Source: Ophiostoma sp. CBS 140.51 (taxonomy: Eukaryota > Ascomycota > Sordariomycetes > Ophiostomatales > Ophiostomataceae). Taken from it: a stretch of 64,000 nt of DNA. Positions 1 through 10,674 of the stretch are shown in pieces (the first letter of the stretch is position 1; every line of letters starts with the position of its first letter). The stretch spans positions 100,085 through 164,084 of the forward strand of contig JANSLP010000044.1 in the NCBI GenBank assembly GCA_029298735.1, given 5' to 3'. The notes under the pieces were generated by a model. That model did no database searches. It saw only the letters and a list, made by a program, of their open reading frames with translations, and was not told where the DNA came from. Position numbers and translations under genes: made by a program.

Positions 1-913
1 TCGTTCCGTGTGCATGTCCGCCGTTGCGTCCACCACCACCGCCCGTTGGCCTTGATACACTCATACCGCCAGCCACCTCGTGGGCACGGTTTGTCGGTGA
101 CGGCATGGCCTGGTGCAGATCGTCCATGCGGGCCATGGCCAAAGAAATGTGCCGCAAAAAGGCAATATTACTGCTGGGGCCAAAGTAGCCCCAGTCCTCT
201 TCGTCGGTAAACTTGATGGCGCCCATGCCGTCAATGGAGTCCTCGGCCGTGTCGGGCACACCGTACGTGCCATTTGTGGACGTGGCTGTCGTGGATCCAT
301 TGGAGTTGGATGTTGATGAATTAGTGGTGGTGTTTGAGGCAGTGGCCGGCGCTGTGGATGCAGTTGTTGCGGCCTGTGAACTCGTTACACTGCCAGCTTT
401 ACTGCCATTGTCATTGCCGCCAGTGTCACCATCGTCTTCATTGGTGTCGTCTTGGTGCTGACGTTTATTACCTCGTGTTGTTGATGACTCTGCCTTCTCG
501 GCTCTGACTTGTGCCAGACTGGATTCGATATCGGCCAGTCTTTGTTCCAGCCGCTCCAGATAAGACCGACCGACAGTCAAGTTGCTCGCCACACCGGCCT
601 GTTCGTAAACACACTCGCAGCCCAGCTCAATGCACAGTGAACACCTTGGACGACGGCCGTCACATCTTGACTTTCGATGTCGACAGTTGCCACAGGCGAG
701 GGCAACTCTTCGTCGTTTGCTGGGCGGGCCGGTTGTTGACACTGTTGACTGTGGAGACTGGCCGGGGCCAAGCTGTGCTTGTGAAGAGAGTTGCTGTTGT
801 GCTTGTGTCTCCGACTGTGATTGTGTCTCCTGTTCTCCTTGTGGACCAGGCCGGGAGCCGGACCGGGTGTTGGGCGACGGGCCCCGTCCAGGGGACGTAG
901 CAGGACCCGCCAT
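1..913 (-). CDS. Zn(II)2Cys6 fungal transcription factor, N-terminal part (runs off left edge)
   Basis: A minus-strand frame opens at the ATG at 911-913 and stays open to the window edge, giving about 304 N-terminal residues. After a Gln/Ser/Pro-rich leader and a basic SKRRR stretch comes a complete zinc binuclear cluster, CX2CX6CX6CX2CX6C, with cysteines at residues 74, 77, 84, 91, 94 and 101. A leucine-containing helix (SYLERLEQRLADIE) follows, as expected for the linker/dimerisation region. After an Asn/Ser/Thr/Asp-rich stretch the frame carries the motif YFGPSSNIAFLRHI, which in fungal regulators marks the start of the fungal_trans (middle homology) region. It should be a nuclear DNA-binding regulator recognising CGG half-sites. 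Target genes cannot be inferred. No intron is needed in the visible part. Confidence 0.93.
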   Translation of the reverse strand, partial: MAGPATSPGRGPSPNTRSGSRPGPQGEQETQSQSETQAQQQLSSQAQLGPGQSPQSTVSTTGPPSKRRRVALACGNCRHRKSRCDGRRPRCSLCIELGCECVYEQAGVASNLTVGRSYLERLEQRLADIESSLAQVRAEKAESSTTRGNKRQHQDDTNEDDGDTGGNDNGSKAGSVTSSQAATTASTAPATASNTTTNSSTSNSNGSTTATSTNGTYGVPDTAEDSIDGMGAIKFTDEEDWGYFGPSSNIAFLRHISLAMARMDDLHQAMPSPTNRAHEVAGGMSVSRPTGGGGGRNGGHAHGT

Positions 914-1799
914 TGGGAAGGGCGGAGGTGATAAGATGGGGAGGGGAAGTGACAAGGCCGGCCAGAGATGGCACGAGCCAGACTCAGATACGCGCTGTCA
1001 CTTAGACGGTGCTGCGGTACAGTGCGAAGGGTCTCTCAGAGCAAGACACAAAACGTGGCAGATGGTTCGAGTAAGACCCAGTATCGGACAACGGGTGTGT
1101 GGTTGCGTCGGGGAGCGAGGGAGTGAAAGGGAGACGGGGAGTTTTTGAGTGATGGTCGAGGTGCATTGGGGGAGGGAAAAATGTGGATGTGAAAGGAGTT
1201 TCAAACTGCTCCGTCCTTCTCCGGTGGCCCTCTCCGCTCGCCGTGTTGGTTGTCAAAGATGGAAAGAATGGGAGTGGTCAATGTTCCTCGCTTCGCGCGC
1301 GGTCACACCTTCCTCTCCGCAAACAACCCGCACTTTCTTGTTCTTTCCCCACAACCGTGGAGAAGTGGCAGGGCAAAGTGCCGCTCGTGAACAATAATAC
1401 GACAGGAAGGCACGAGGCAGGTCTCGATCGCTTGGGAATTAGACGGACAACTGGGGAAAGGAGGAGAAAGAAGAAGAGGAAGGCACGAGAGGAGCAGACG
1501 GTGAGCCGTCGGGGAGTTAGGAAGGAACGGCTTTGTGAGGGTGTCCCGAAACAGGCAAGAGTCGTGTTAGTCGGGGCATTAGTTGCCTTAGCGGCTTGTT
1601 TTCGGGGGCTGCAACTGCCAGCTTCCAGCAGGCTTTAGGGACCTTCGGTGCCTGACACCCGCTAGCCGCCTTCCCCGACAGCTGGCCGCCATCCCCGCCC
1701 GGTAGCGGGAAAGTTGGTTGGAGCTAGAGTGGATCCAGAGTGGATCGTGAGAAACGAGCAGCAAAATTGGACCAAAAAAAAGAGAACGTCGCGATGCGC
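914..1799. other. intergenic region, probable promoter of the left-edge regulator
   Basis: No convincing gene is seen in this stretch. It lies upstream of the minus-strand regulator. Two copies of TCGGGGAG, the complement of the CTCCCCGA octamer found in the 18-29 kb cluster, occur near 1108 and 1509. The rest is purine-rich low-complexity sequence, with open frames lacking codon bias. Confidence 0.5.
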
Positions 1800-1807
1800 A
1801 AAAAAAA
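1800..1807 (-). terminator. RNA polymerase III oligo-T terminator of tRNA-Gly
   Basis: On the minus strand a run of eight T follows the 3' end of the tRNA by about 12 nt. This is the usual Pol III stop signal. Confidence 0.8.
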
Positions 1808-1819
1808 GAATCGCTCTTC

Positions 1820-1890
1820 TGCGTCGGCCGGGAATCGAACCCGGGGCCTGTCGATGGCAACGACAGATTTTACCACTAAACCACCGACGC
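1820..1890 (-). tRNA. tRNA-Gly (anticodon GCC)
   Basis: The minus strand folds into a complete cloverleaf of 71 nt without an intron. The acceptor stem GCGTCGG pairs with CCGACGC and is followed by discriminator A. The D arm has TGGTTTAGTGGTA (A box). The anticodon stem TGTCG/CGACA encloses the loop TTGCCAT, so the anticodon is GCC (positions 1856-1858) and the tRNA reads GGC/GGT glycine codons. The T arm has GGTTCGATTCC (B box). CCA is not encoded, as in eukaryotes. Confidence 0.96.
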
Positions 1891-2189
1891 CTGTCGCAGG
1901 GGCTGCTTTTTGATTCGCTCAGCTGTATGCTGCAACATGAAGCAAAGAACCCCACCAGATGTACTGCGAGTGCATTGCGTAGGTATCGTCGCCAGCGGTT
2001 CGAAGTATACAGAAAACAGAAAAACGTAGTTGGAAAATGGAAATCAGGTTAAAAACAGTAAAAAGCATACTGATTCCCGGATCTAAGGCCATCGTGTCGT
2101 CTTTTTCTCTCTCTCTTGTTGTTTCGTCCTCTTTGAGATGCCTTCCTTTGTTTCTGCGGCCTCTGTTGTTTACAAACCTCCTTGGACGG

Positions 2190-3011
2190 CACCAAGGACA
2201 AGAAGTCCTTCGCCGCGTCCAGGAGGCCATCGCCGCTAAGCCGTCGCAGCCTCCAAGAGCCATTCCCACTGCCGAACAGCTACGACAGCAATGGGCCCGC
2301 GGCAACGAGGCAGGAGAACCAAGAAAAAGCTACTCCGCCGCCTACCAGCTGGCTATTGTCAAAAGCCAACGACGATGGGAGTGCTTTTGTTCTTTTATAG
2401 ACATCCAGGACTGAAGAGCGCAGTTGGTTGCCACGAACTACGACGACAAGGGCCTCATCGGTATTTACATCAATTATATTACCTCCAGGTTAAAGACACA
2501 CATTACAATAAGATCTTCGGTCAAGCAATATATGCACCAGCCTTGGAAGATCTTTAGAAAATACAGCGGCCGAAAGATTAACGACCGTTTTTTCGCCTAC
2601 ACCAATGCGGCTATCGACGAGTACGACCACCTCAAAATGTTCACAGGTGCCCGAACCTACGAGTTTATACTTGGATGCATCGACGTCAGCAAGATTAAGA
2701 ACGAATACTACGATCGGCTTGATTACTATAGGGCTTAAAATACGAATATACCGAGGGCCGCTCTATTAAAAACCTGGCCTCTTTGCGACAGACTGGACGA
2801 CAGGACGACGGCTGATAAAAAAGTGCTCTGTTGGGAAGATATCGAATTTTATATTGTCAGTGACCCATACGGTAATAAAGAGAGGGACCGACTGATTATA
2901 ACAGTCTTACTTCGCTTCTATAAAGGCCACGAAAACTATATAACACTGATCCGGTTTCTCTTTGTCGAAGACCCCCTCCCTGTTATTTACTCCGTGTCCC
3001 ATATCCAATAA
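2190..3011 (+). pseudogene. decayed DUF3435/FluG-domain tyrosine recombinase (Starship captain-like family)
   Basis: One plus-strand frame carries family-typical segments but is broken by TGA at 2412-2414 and TAA at 2736-2738, and ends at TAA 3009-3011. In order it shows an N-terminal helical part (SQRRWECFCSFIDIQD), an SAM-like segment (GIYINYITSR ... PWKIFRKYSGRKIND) and the diagnostic DUF3435 block (VLCWEDIEFYIVSDP, LLRFYKGHENYIT, FLFVEDPLPVIYSVSHI). The catalytic C-terminal half of the recombinase is missing. The first stop could derive from TGG, and VLCWEDI from the usual ALCWEDI, both C:G to T:A changes as RIP would produce. The stretch is more AT-rich than neighbouring genes. Such proteins catalyse integration and excision of giant fungal transposons. 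This copy must be dead, and no element boundaries were seen. Confidence 0.72.
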
Positions 3012-3051
3012 TCTGTACAACAGACTAAACGTTGACGATCGGCTTTTTTTT

Positions 3052-6000
3052 TCAAACACCAAAAGACCCCGGTGCCGTCTCTGAAACAAGATACCGCCAC
3101 AGGCTCGAATTGTCGGGCGGTTGATTGGCCGACATCTGACCACCGGCACCGGCTTCTTGAAACAGAAACGATAGATCTGGCGACTCGCCATCGGGCGACA
3201 GATGTTGTGAGCTGTTGGCGTTGATAAAAATGGGATTAACCGCCCACGCATCGGTATCCATGAAAGCCTGTCCGCCGGTGGCCATTATATCACCGCCCGG
3301 CATCTCGACATCCGAAAAGAAGCCGGAGCCAAAGAAATCGGGCGACAGCAGCTGCATAGCAGTGTCCGTACCCGCGCCGGCTGACAAAAAGGCGTCCGAT
3401 GCGAGCGAAGCGCCTGCAGCCGCGGCTGACTGAGGCATGGAGGTGGCGGGGGTCGACGATGGGTGTTGTTGCGATGACAGTGGTGCCTGCAAGTTGTTTG
3501 GTTGTCTTTCGAATGATTGTTGCGAATACGCAGACGCAGACGCAGAGGAGGTTGTGGTTGCTGTGACAGGGGAGGACGTGGCTTTCTTCCGTTTTGTGGT
3601 GCTGACTTCACGCGTGCCCACCCTCATGGACACGCGGCGAAAGATTTCTGTAAAGCTTTCCGGCTTTTGCTGTGGATCTTGCTGCGATCGGCTGGAGTGG
3701 GTAGCTTGTCTAGCTTGGCCCTCGGACGATAGGTCAGTAATGATGTGGTAGGCGGACTCAACCACCGTGCGTAAAGACGGATTGATAATGTCTGTGAACT
3801 TTGAAAATATGTCCTGCACGATGGAGATGATGCGAAACCTGTCGGCAATCTCGTCCGGCGGCAGATCATGGTCAATCGACCAAAAAAGATCCAGGAACAG
3901 CACGGTGGCCGCACCCAACGTGTGCGAGTAGGCAAACCAAAACATGCCACGGGTGGTTAGGTCACGCATGTTGGAATGGCAGTCGACAACGATGCGCGCT
4001 GACCTCAGACATTGGTCTTTTGAGTATTTGTATCTAGAGCCTGGGCTGTATCCCCTGGACAAAAATGGCCGATGTAAACGGACGATGCGTGAGTAGATGC
4101 CCTCGAGCGCGAGGTTGCGTTGCCAGCGGATTTTTGGATCTTCGTTTGCAAGATTTGTCTCAGCACTTGGCTGGTATGCTTCTGGAAGATGGTCAAAAAT
4201 TGCCTGGTAGCCTCTATCAACCTCGAGAACGATGGAATACGAGAACTTGTCGGCGTGAGTGATGAACTTGTCGTAGGTCATGCGCAGCATATTTGCTATT
4301 TTCCACTTGTAAATCTCAAAGGAGGCGGAGGTAATTTGATTGGGATCGTGCGCTTTGTATCTCCAATCGGTGCAAGACAGCTCAGAGTCGTTGACATTAT
4401 CAATCAGTTGCGATGTGCACTGCTCTGGGTGTATGATGTAGCTGCGAAAGCGTGCCGAGGCTGACATCCAATCGGCCCATTGCAGAATCATCCAGATGCG
4501 GAGTGCGACGTGGCGTTTGATGGCATTTTTGCCAGGCGGCCAGGCAGGATCATCAGGTGGCATTCTGGGAATAAAAAAGCACAGTCAGTAAATAAGCGCG
4601 TAGAAGTAATGTTTCGGGTTTTTAAAACCTCACATTTCTGGATTTGAACCGAGAATATGCAGCCCCATCAGTTGGGCAGAACGTATCGCCACACCAATCC
4701 AGTTCAGCATCACATCAGCTTGACCCCGGGCAGCTGAAGATTGGAAGAATTGATTTAAGAGGATAATTGTTCTGAGACTCGTTAGCATCGCTGAAACAGA
4801 ATTATGACCTTTGGCAGAGGAATGGTGGAGGGAAGAGGGAAGCCTACTGTATGGTTCGAACACGGGGCGTCGCCATGGGATTTCCTAGGTGCAAAGCACG
4901 GATGCTGATGGCATGGCACCTGTTGGTGAGATCCTTAAAGTGTTGGCTGCTGTAGCCGTGGAATGGGTGGTTGGTGTCGGCCATGACATCGACTTCGTCG
5001 GCTCTCTGGTTGTCCAGGGCTAGTGCCATGACCATGAAAAAGACGGCCAACCACAGAGGGTCAATGTCCAGATGACGACCTTGGGACATGAGCTCCCAAA
5101 AGGTCTTGAGCTCTGCCTGGAAGCCAGGCCAGTACAAGATGTGTGAGCGCCAGTCCACCGTCTTCTGGTATTGGTTGGCAAGGTAGTAAGACTGGCGCAC
5201 TGTGGGCAGAGCGGCGTAGATAGCGTTGAGGACATCTTCTCGCTTCTTGCGAAGACGTGCTCTCTGCTGCTGCCGGCCATGGTTCTCTCGCTCCTGCCGG
5301 GTCCAGTCTTTGAACTCGTCGTCCCAGCTGGACAAGAGGGGATTGTATCGATCCACTACCGCGTCCCAAGTCGGGGCAATGATGCTTGTCAAAGCTGCGG
5401 TGAGGAAGGTGTGGTCTTTTTTAACAGCTGTAGTTCCTGTCGTTGCGGCTCCTGGTGTTTCGCAATGACCGCCCGGTCTGCAGTCAGATGTTGGCGGCGC
5501 CATAAGGCTACCGCGCCAGTACTCGTGTGAGATGATGGGTCTGTCCGCACTGGCATCGCGGGGCGGGTTGAAGGCGATGCTCTCGAGAATGATCGCGGCA
5601 TCTTCGACATTGTCGTTGTACTTACCGTCTTCGCTGGAGCGTTCCGAGCACTCTTTTTCTTTGTTTTTTTGCCGCTGATCCTCTCGGTCCTGTCGGTCTG
5701 GCCGGCCTTGCCGGCCTTCCTGCTCTTGTATGGTTTGTGCTTGCATAGCATGGCATGGCACAACATCGGGCTGCGCGTGATCACCCCCGGACGGCGCGGC
5801 TTTGACCAGGCTCTCAAGGATTTGCACGCGGTCGCGCAGCTCCTGCAACTCCGACCGGAGCACAAAGGGCTGCGGTGCCGGGTCGATTTTGGCCTCGTCC
5901 CAGTTGCAATATGCGGACCTCCCACGCTTAATGCAAGCCGTACATGGAACGTTCCGGTCGCACTTGATCTTGCGACGCTTGCATTCGCTGCAGCTCAGGG

Positions 6001-6406
6001 CCATCCGGGGCCGCTTTGAATGGCGTTCTGCATCGTCGTCGGTGCCATTGGCGCGGGCGCTGATGCTCTGGGAGTTTCCATCCGGGTAGAGGCCGTATGG
6101 ATCGTCTTCTCTCTGCCGGGTGGCGGCTAGGGGCCGTTCGCGGTCTCCTGGCTCCCCATGGTCCAATGTTTGTCGCAAGTTGCCCGTTGACGGCGCTGAT
6201 ATGAGCGGTACTGGCACCTTGCCAGCCGCCGTGGCCGCACTGACCTTCCTTGTTACAGCCGTTCCCTGGTGCTGAACCGGCAGTTGCCATTGATCTCCGC
6301 CACCAGCGCCACCAGCGCCAACAGCAGCATCGGTGCCGTCGTCAAAGAGGTGAGCAAACGAGCGGCTCATCACGCTGCTGGCCGGGCCCTTGTCGGCGTA
6401 GGCCAT
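3052..6406 (-). CDS. Zn(II)2Cys6 transcription factor with fungal_trans domain
   Basis: The protein is about 950 residues in three exons. The ATG at 6406 opens exon 1. A zinc cluster CSECKRRKIKCDRNVPCTAC... lies at residues 139-167 behind the basic SKRPRM, and a coiled-coil linker (LRSELQELRDRVQILESLV) follows it. The middle homology region runs over the exon junctions (AIRSAQLMGLHILGSNPE ... HVALRIWMILQWADWMSAS). A Gln/Ser/Ala-rich tail ends at the stop at 3052-3054. The last intron is clear: 4565-4633, GTGAGG...CAG, restoring NPEIMPPDDP. The intron near 4788-4850 ends at TTTCAG, but its 5' site is uncertain: GTGTTC keeps the frame, while the better-looking GTAGGC does not. The protein should be a nuclear activator or repressor of unknown regulon. 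Its stop codon lies only 40 bp from the dead DUF3435 gene. Confidence 0.9.
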
Positions 6407-7211
6407 GCCTGGGATGTGGTGAGCATACGATAACGGCGTGACGAAATGAGGGAGACAGAAAACAAGAAACCAAGGAATGTGTTAAAGGAAATGCCTGGAA
6501 AAGACAATGCGGAGTGTCACATGTGCTAATGCATGGAGAGGAGAAACGATGAGCTAAAAAAAGGGGACAGGTTTTCGGGGGGAAGAAGAAAGTGCGTGCC
6601 CGGTAGCCTGAACCTGGCTTGACTTGGCTTGGTCTAGCCCACTATTCTCTCCAGCCTGGTCAGGTGGGACGAGTTCAATTTGGGCGGCCTTTACGCAGCC
6701 TTAACCACAAGCTTGGGAAGCAAGACAGCCTTGCCAGCAGAGGGGGAAAATGACCAACTTAAAATGAATCACGTATAGACGGCCCATAAAGATCCATTTT
6801 GTATGTTCGCAATAAATTCCGAGCTCAGGCTCTTACCACTTGTAGTTGCAGTTTCTAGATTGTTTACGGAGTCTTATTTGCATGATTCACTTGTTCGTTT
6901 AATACTAGAACTGGCCAGCAACGTGTAGAAACAATGGAGAATAGTGTGAAGAGTGGCCATTTTAAATATTACAGTGGCTTCGGCATTGGCTGTGGCAGAG
7001 TGTTCTCGGGGTGTTCTCGGAGTGTTCTCTTGATCTTAGAAACTCTCACTGTTATCCATCGATCCGACAACTATCTGTATAATATGTAGATGTCTTCCTG
7101 CGCGGACAATGATATTATGTACAAAAAATCCGAAAAGGGGTCTGATATGGCAGTGGGCCAGTTTTCCTTGCCAGGTGCACTCGAGGTGACACTCGTATCT
7201 TCCCATTCTTC
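6407..7211. other. intergenic region between a regulator and a sugar transporter
   Basis: About 800 bp with no supportable gene. It forms the promoter of the minus-strand regulator on its left and the 3' flank of the minus-strand transporter on its right. Small imperfect repeats occur (TGGCTTGACTTGGCTTGG near 6615 and a doubled GTGTTCTCGG near 7000). I see no RNA gene. Confidence 0.5.
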
Positions 7212-9401
7212 TCACACCTCAACGACAGGTTCGCGACCATAGTCGCCCGTGCAGACGGTGCTGGCAAACTTGCGTGGGGCAATGCGGCGCTCAAACAGTT
7301 CGTCGACCTGGGCAAAGCTGCGGCCGGTATAGTCGGGAATGAAAAAGTAGACAATGGCAACACTCATCGCAGCCAGGCCGGCATAAAAGTAGCCTGCAAC
7401 GTCGGCTACGTTAGCACTGACAAATGGAACAAAGTGTCATACGTCAACCCTTCGGAGAACACTCACCTGTATTCAATGACAAGTCTGTCATCATGAACGA
7501 AATGGTCGAGCCCAGGACCCAGGCAATGGATGCATTGCCGAGGTTGCCTAGGGTGTTGGTCTTCGCACGCAGGCGCATGCTGCCAGACTCGCCCGTGTAC
7601 GTCCAGCCGACAGCGCCCGGCCCGCTGACGGAACCGGTGGTAAGAATACAGACAAATAAGATGACTAAGGCCTGCGCGGACTTGCTGGACTGGACGTCGG
7701 AGTGGACGCTGCCGACGATGCCGATGCCAAGATCGCCGACAAACATGAGGATGAGGCCGTAGAACAAAATGGCCCAGCGGCCCACGGCCTTGCGGTCGAT
7801 GAGGAAAAATACGCCAATGTTGCAAGCAAATCCAATAGCTGGGCAGTTAGTAGGCGACAGGGCGGAAATGAAAAGAAAAGAAAAAAAAAAAGCGCAAAAC
7901 CACACTGGGAACACTGGAGATTGCTACTTACATAGCACAATCGCCGTAGCCGCCAACGAATTGTTGAAGCCGGCCATGGCAAAAAAGTACGTCGCATAAG
8001 GGCCGCAAAGCATGTTGCCGCACAGAGGCTGTGACATGGCGGGAAAGATGGCACAGAAGCTACGGCGGGCGTCAACGCCCTTGAAGCAGTCGAGGAAACT
8101 GGCAGTCTTGTTCTGCAAAGGGGCCGTTGGGTTAGTGGATAATCTCTCTTTCACTCCCTCGCCTTCTGAACGGAAAAGAGTTCCAACTCACCTCTTCGTC
8201 AATCTCCGACTCCTTCATGACTGTATATGCAATCTCGGCTACCTTGAGGTTGATCTCCTCCTCGTTCAGTCTTGGGTACATCCATCGCAAGGCCTTGCGG
8301 GCCTGATCGTGCTTGCGGCGCATAATCAGAAAGCTAGGTGACTCGGGCACCAAAAAGACCTCGCAGGCAAAAATCAAGACTGGCAAAGCAATGCAGATGT
8401 AAAGAGGGACCCGGAAGCTTCGATCGTCCGTGACGCTTGGCCAGGTCTTTTGGGTACCGTAGGAAATCAAGACGGAGAACAGGTTTCCGGTGTTCACTGA
8501 TGGCAAGCAGTTAGCAAGGGTCCTCCCCATGAAAAAGAAAATCAGAAGCAAAAAAGCGCAATACTGACTAAACATGTTAAAGGTGGACAGGCTGATGCCA
8601 CGCAGTTCACGCGGCGAGACTTCGGAAATGTACGTGGCAACACCCGCCTGCATCAGACCTGTCGCAAAAGCCATGACAATTTTGGCACCCAGCCAGCCGG
8701 TCCAGGTCTTGACAAAGGACTCGAGAAAAGCACCTCCAACGCAGAACAGAAGGATAAAGTAGAGGACAGGCCGGCGACCGATCCAGTCGCCGGCGACACT
8801 GCTAAAGATCATGCCAAAGAGCTGGAACGGTGACGATACGGCAGACCAACTAAGGTAAGGTTGTTAGGGTGTTGAGCGTCCAAGAGAGTTTCGTTTTCTT
8901 TTCTTTCTCTTAAAAAAAGAATCTTTAAAAAAAAGAAATTAAATTCACCCACATGGAAATATATTTGGCCGGAATGACATAAGAATTCGACGCCTCCTCC
9001 CAGTTGCCAAACTGACGGGCAAACGCCGAAATTCCGAGCATGTTGCCGGCCATGTTGAGTTCGATGCCGGAGACGATGCCGTTGAGCTTGTAGCAAGGGT
9101 GTTAGAGTGGAGTTGGGGAAGGACCGTTGACAACACTGGGAAACTCGAGTTCGTCCTGACTCACCAAAACAGATGCCATGATCAACACCATTCGCGGGTT
9201 CCGTTTAAAGACCACCCAGGGTTTCTCGGGCTCCTTCAGCGTCTCGTCAATGGCCGCCTGGTAGCCAACTTCGCTGAGGACGCCCTTGACAAAGGGGTCC
9301 TTGGTCTCATTGTGGATGGCATCCACATCATGCTTCTCGCCGGGGATCACACTGTCATCCTGGTGGATGGCGACAGCGACGTTCTGGGGATCCGGAGCCA
9401 T
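7212..9401 (-). CDS. MFS sugar transporter (alpha-glucoside/hexose permease type)
   Basis: The ATG at 9401 starts MAPDPQNVAVA, and about seven exons lead to TGA at 7212-7214 (...GREPVVEV). Clear introns are 9087-9164 and 8852-8952; four more follow, with approximate borders near 8.5, 8.15, 7.9 and 7.45 kb. Family signatures appear in order: SGIELNMAGNMLG, the loop motif DWIGRRPVLYF, VATYISEVSPRELRG (the sugar-porter PESPR-type region), LVPESPSFLI, GPGAVGWTYTGESGSMRLRAKT and YFFIPDYTGRSFAQVDELFE. With about twelve membrane spans it should sit in the plasma membrane as a proton-coupled sugar symporter. The substrate is unknown; the VPESP and loop sequences resemble fungal maltose/alpha-glucoside permeases. 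It is divergent from the SNG1-like gene across a 1.27 kb region with three CGG-N5-CCG palindromes. Confidence 0.88.
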
Positions 9402-10022
9402 TGCGGCTGTCGTAGTAGATTGGATATCCTTGTGTGAGTATGCAAACCAGGTGACAATATAAACACAGCCACACAAGCACACTGAGACCCAGAGATCTTC
9501 AGTCTGTTTTGGTGAAAAATAAAGAACAAACAAAAAGATCGTCGGTCAACTTTGTGGGGAAGGCCAAGGCTGTTTATACCCATGGAATCATGAGAGAGGA
9601 AACAAGGAAACAAACAAAGAAGGCCTAAACCACTATCTCCCAGTGTACATTCCTCCTATGCCGTGGCAAAAGAAGAAAACAATTGATCACATACGATGGA
9701 GTGTTTTCGGGTGGGTCGTCTCTACGGCTTGTCTTGTGACATATTTCATCCGATCAAGGATGTATTTTTCGTCTGTTATCCGGGGTTACTCGTCTAGATT
9801 CTGGGGTATTGGGGATTACGGGTGTGGGGAGGGGAAGGAGGGGAGGAAATGATACGACTACTCGAAGAACTAGAGCGAGTGCAAAGCCTGCTCTGTTACC
9901 ACCCGGTCTGTTTTGGGGAAAAGGGGGGGCTATCCTTCAGTCTCCAGTTTTTTTTTGGTTGTTACGATCAACGGATCTCGAGCATCTAATGGGAAGAGGT
10001 TTAACCTAGCCAAGGAACGAAG

Positions 10023-10033
10023 CGGACAGTCCG
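10023..10033. promoter_or_regulatory. CGG-N5-CCG palindrome (site 1 of 3)
   Basis: The sequence CGGACAGTCCG is a perfect inverted repeat of CGGA around CAG. CGG inverted repeats with a fixed spacer are the classic target of dimeric Zn2Cys6 regulators. It belongs to a group of three with an identical outer core. Confidence 0.6.
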
Positions 10034-10059
10034 CATCAGCCCCCGAAGCCGCCCATCAA

Positions 10060-10070
10060 CGGAGAGTCCG
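10060..10070. promoter_or_regulatory. CGG-N5-CCG palindrome (site 2 of 3)
   Basis: CGGAGAGTCCG lies 37 bp from site 1 (start to start) and has the same CGGA-N3-TCCG core. Confidence 0.6.
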
Positions 10071-10137
10071 TCACGGCTCCGTCAAAGCCTCGCGTGAAGA
10101 GTCTGCAACGCAAGACGAAACCGCTCGGCTGTAAAAG

Positions 10138-10148
10138 CGGACTCTCCG
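10138..10148. promoter_or_regulatory. CGG-N5-CCG palindrome (site 3 of 3)
   Basis: CGGACTCTCCG lies 78 bp from site 2 (start to start) with the same CGGA-N3-TCCG core. It is about 530 bp from the SNG1-like start and 740 bp from the transporter start. Confidence 0.6.
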
Positions 10149-10674
10149 CGTCCCCCGCCGCCCCCTTGAACGACCAATCAATCGTCTTGGACCTATTTTA
10201 TCTTGCCCTTGGCTTCTGGACGGTTTGACTACATGATCCAGAGGGGTAATAAATGTTAGTGCGAGTACACAGAATAGGGGGTAAACGGGCCATCCGTAGT
10301 ACCTGTTGTAGTAAAATGGGTGCAATGATACATAAACAAAAACCCAAAGCGCTTTCGTGTGATTTTGTTTACAGAAGTTTGCTTTGCCCGAACTTTCCAC
10401 CACCTGGATTCTTCCCAATCTTTGTCAAACTGCTGTTGGATGCGATGTACTTTTCCCCACTACATTTAACATCTATTAACCCTATTCTTGTACAGCTGAC
10501 AGCCGTTTGTTATTAGCCAGCTTTAGGAAGATTTGAGAGGAGGAAGAGTGAAGAGAGAACGACTTGCAACGCATCCCCTTTTCCCCTTCCCCCTTCTTTA
10601 AAAAAACATCGCCATTAGCATCCCTCTATTCACACAAGCAAGCATTGCAGGTATTTTCTTATATTCATTTTTTG

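Larger units (their letters stand above)
9402..10674. other. divergent promoter region, sugar transporter / SNG1-like gene
   Basis: No gene is evident in these 1.27 kb. The notable content is the group of zinc-cluster type palindromes at 10023-10148 and a CCAATCA box near 10168. Open frames here lack codon structure. Confidence 0.55.
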
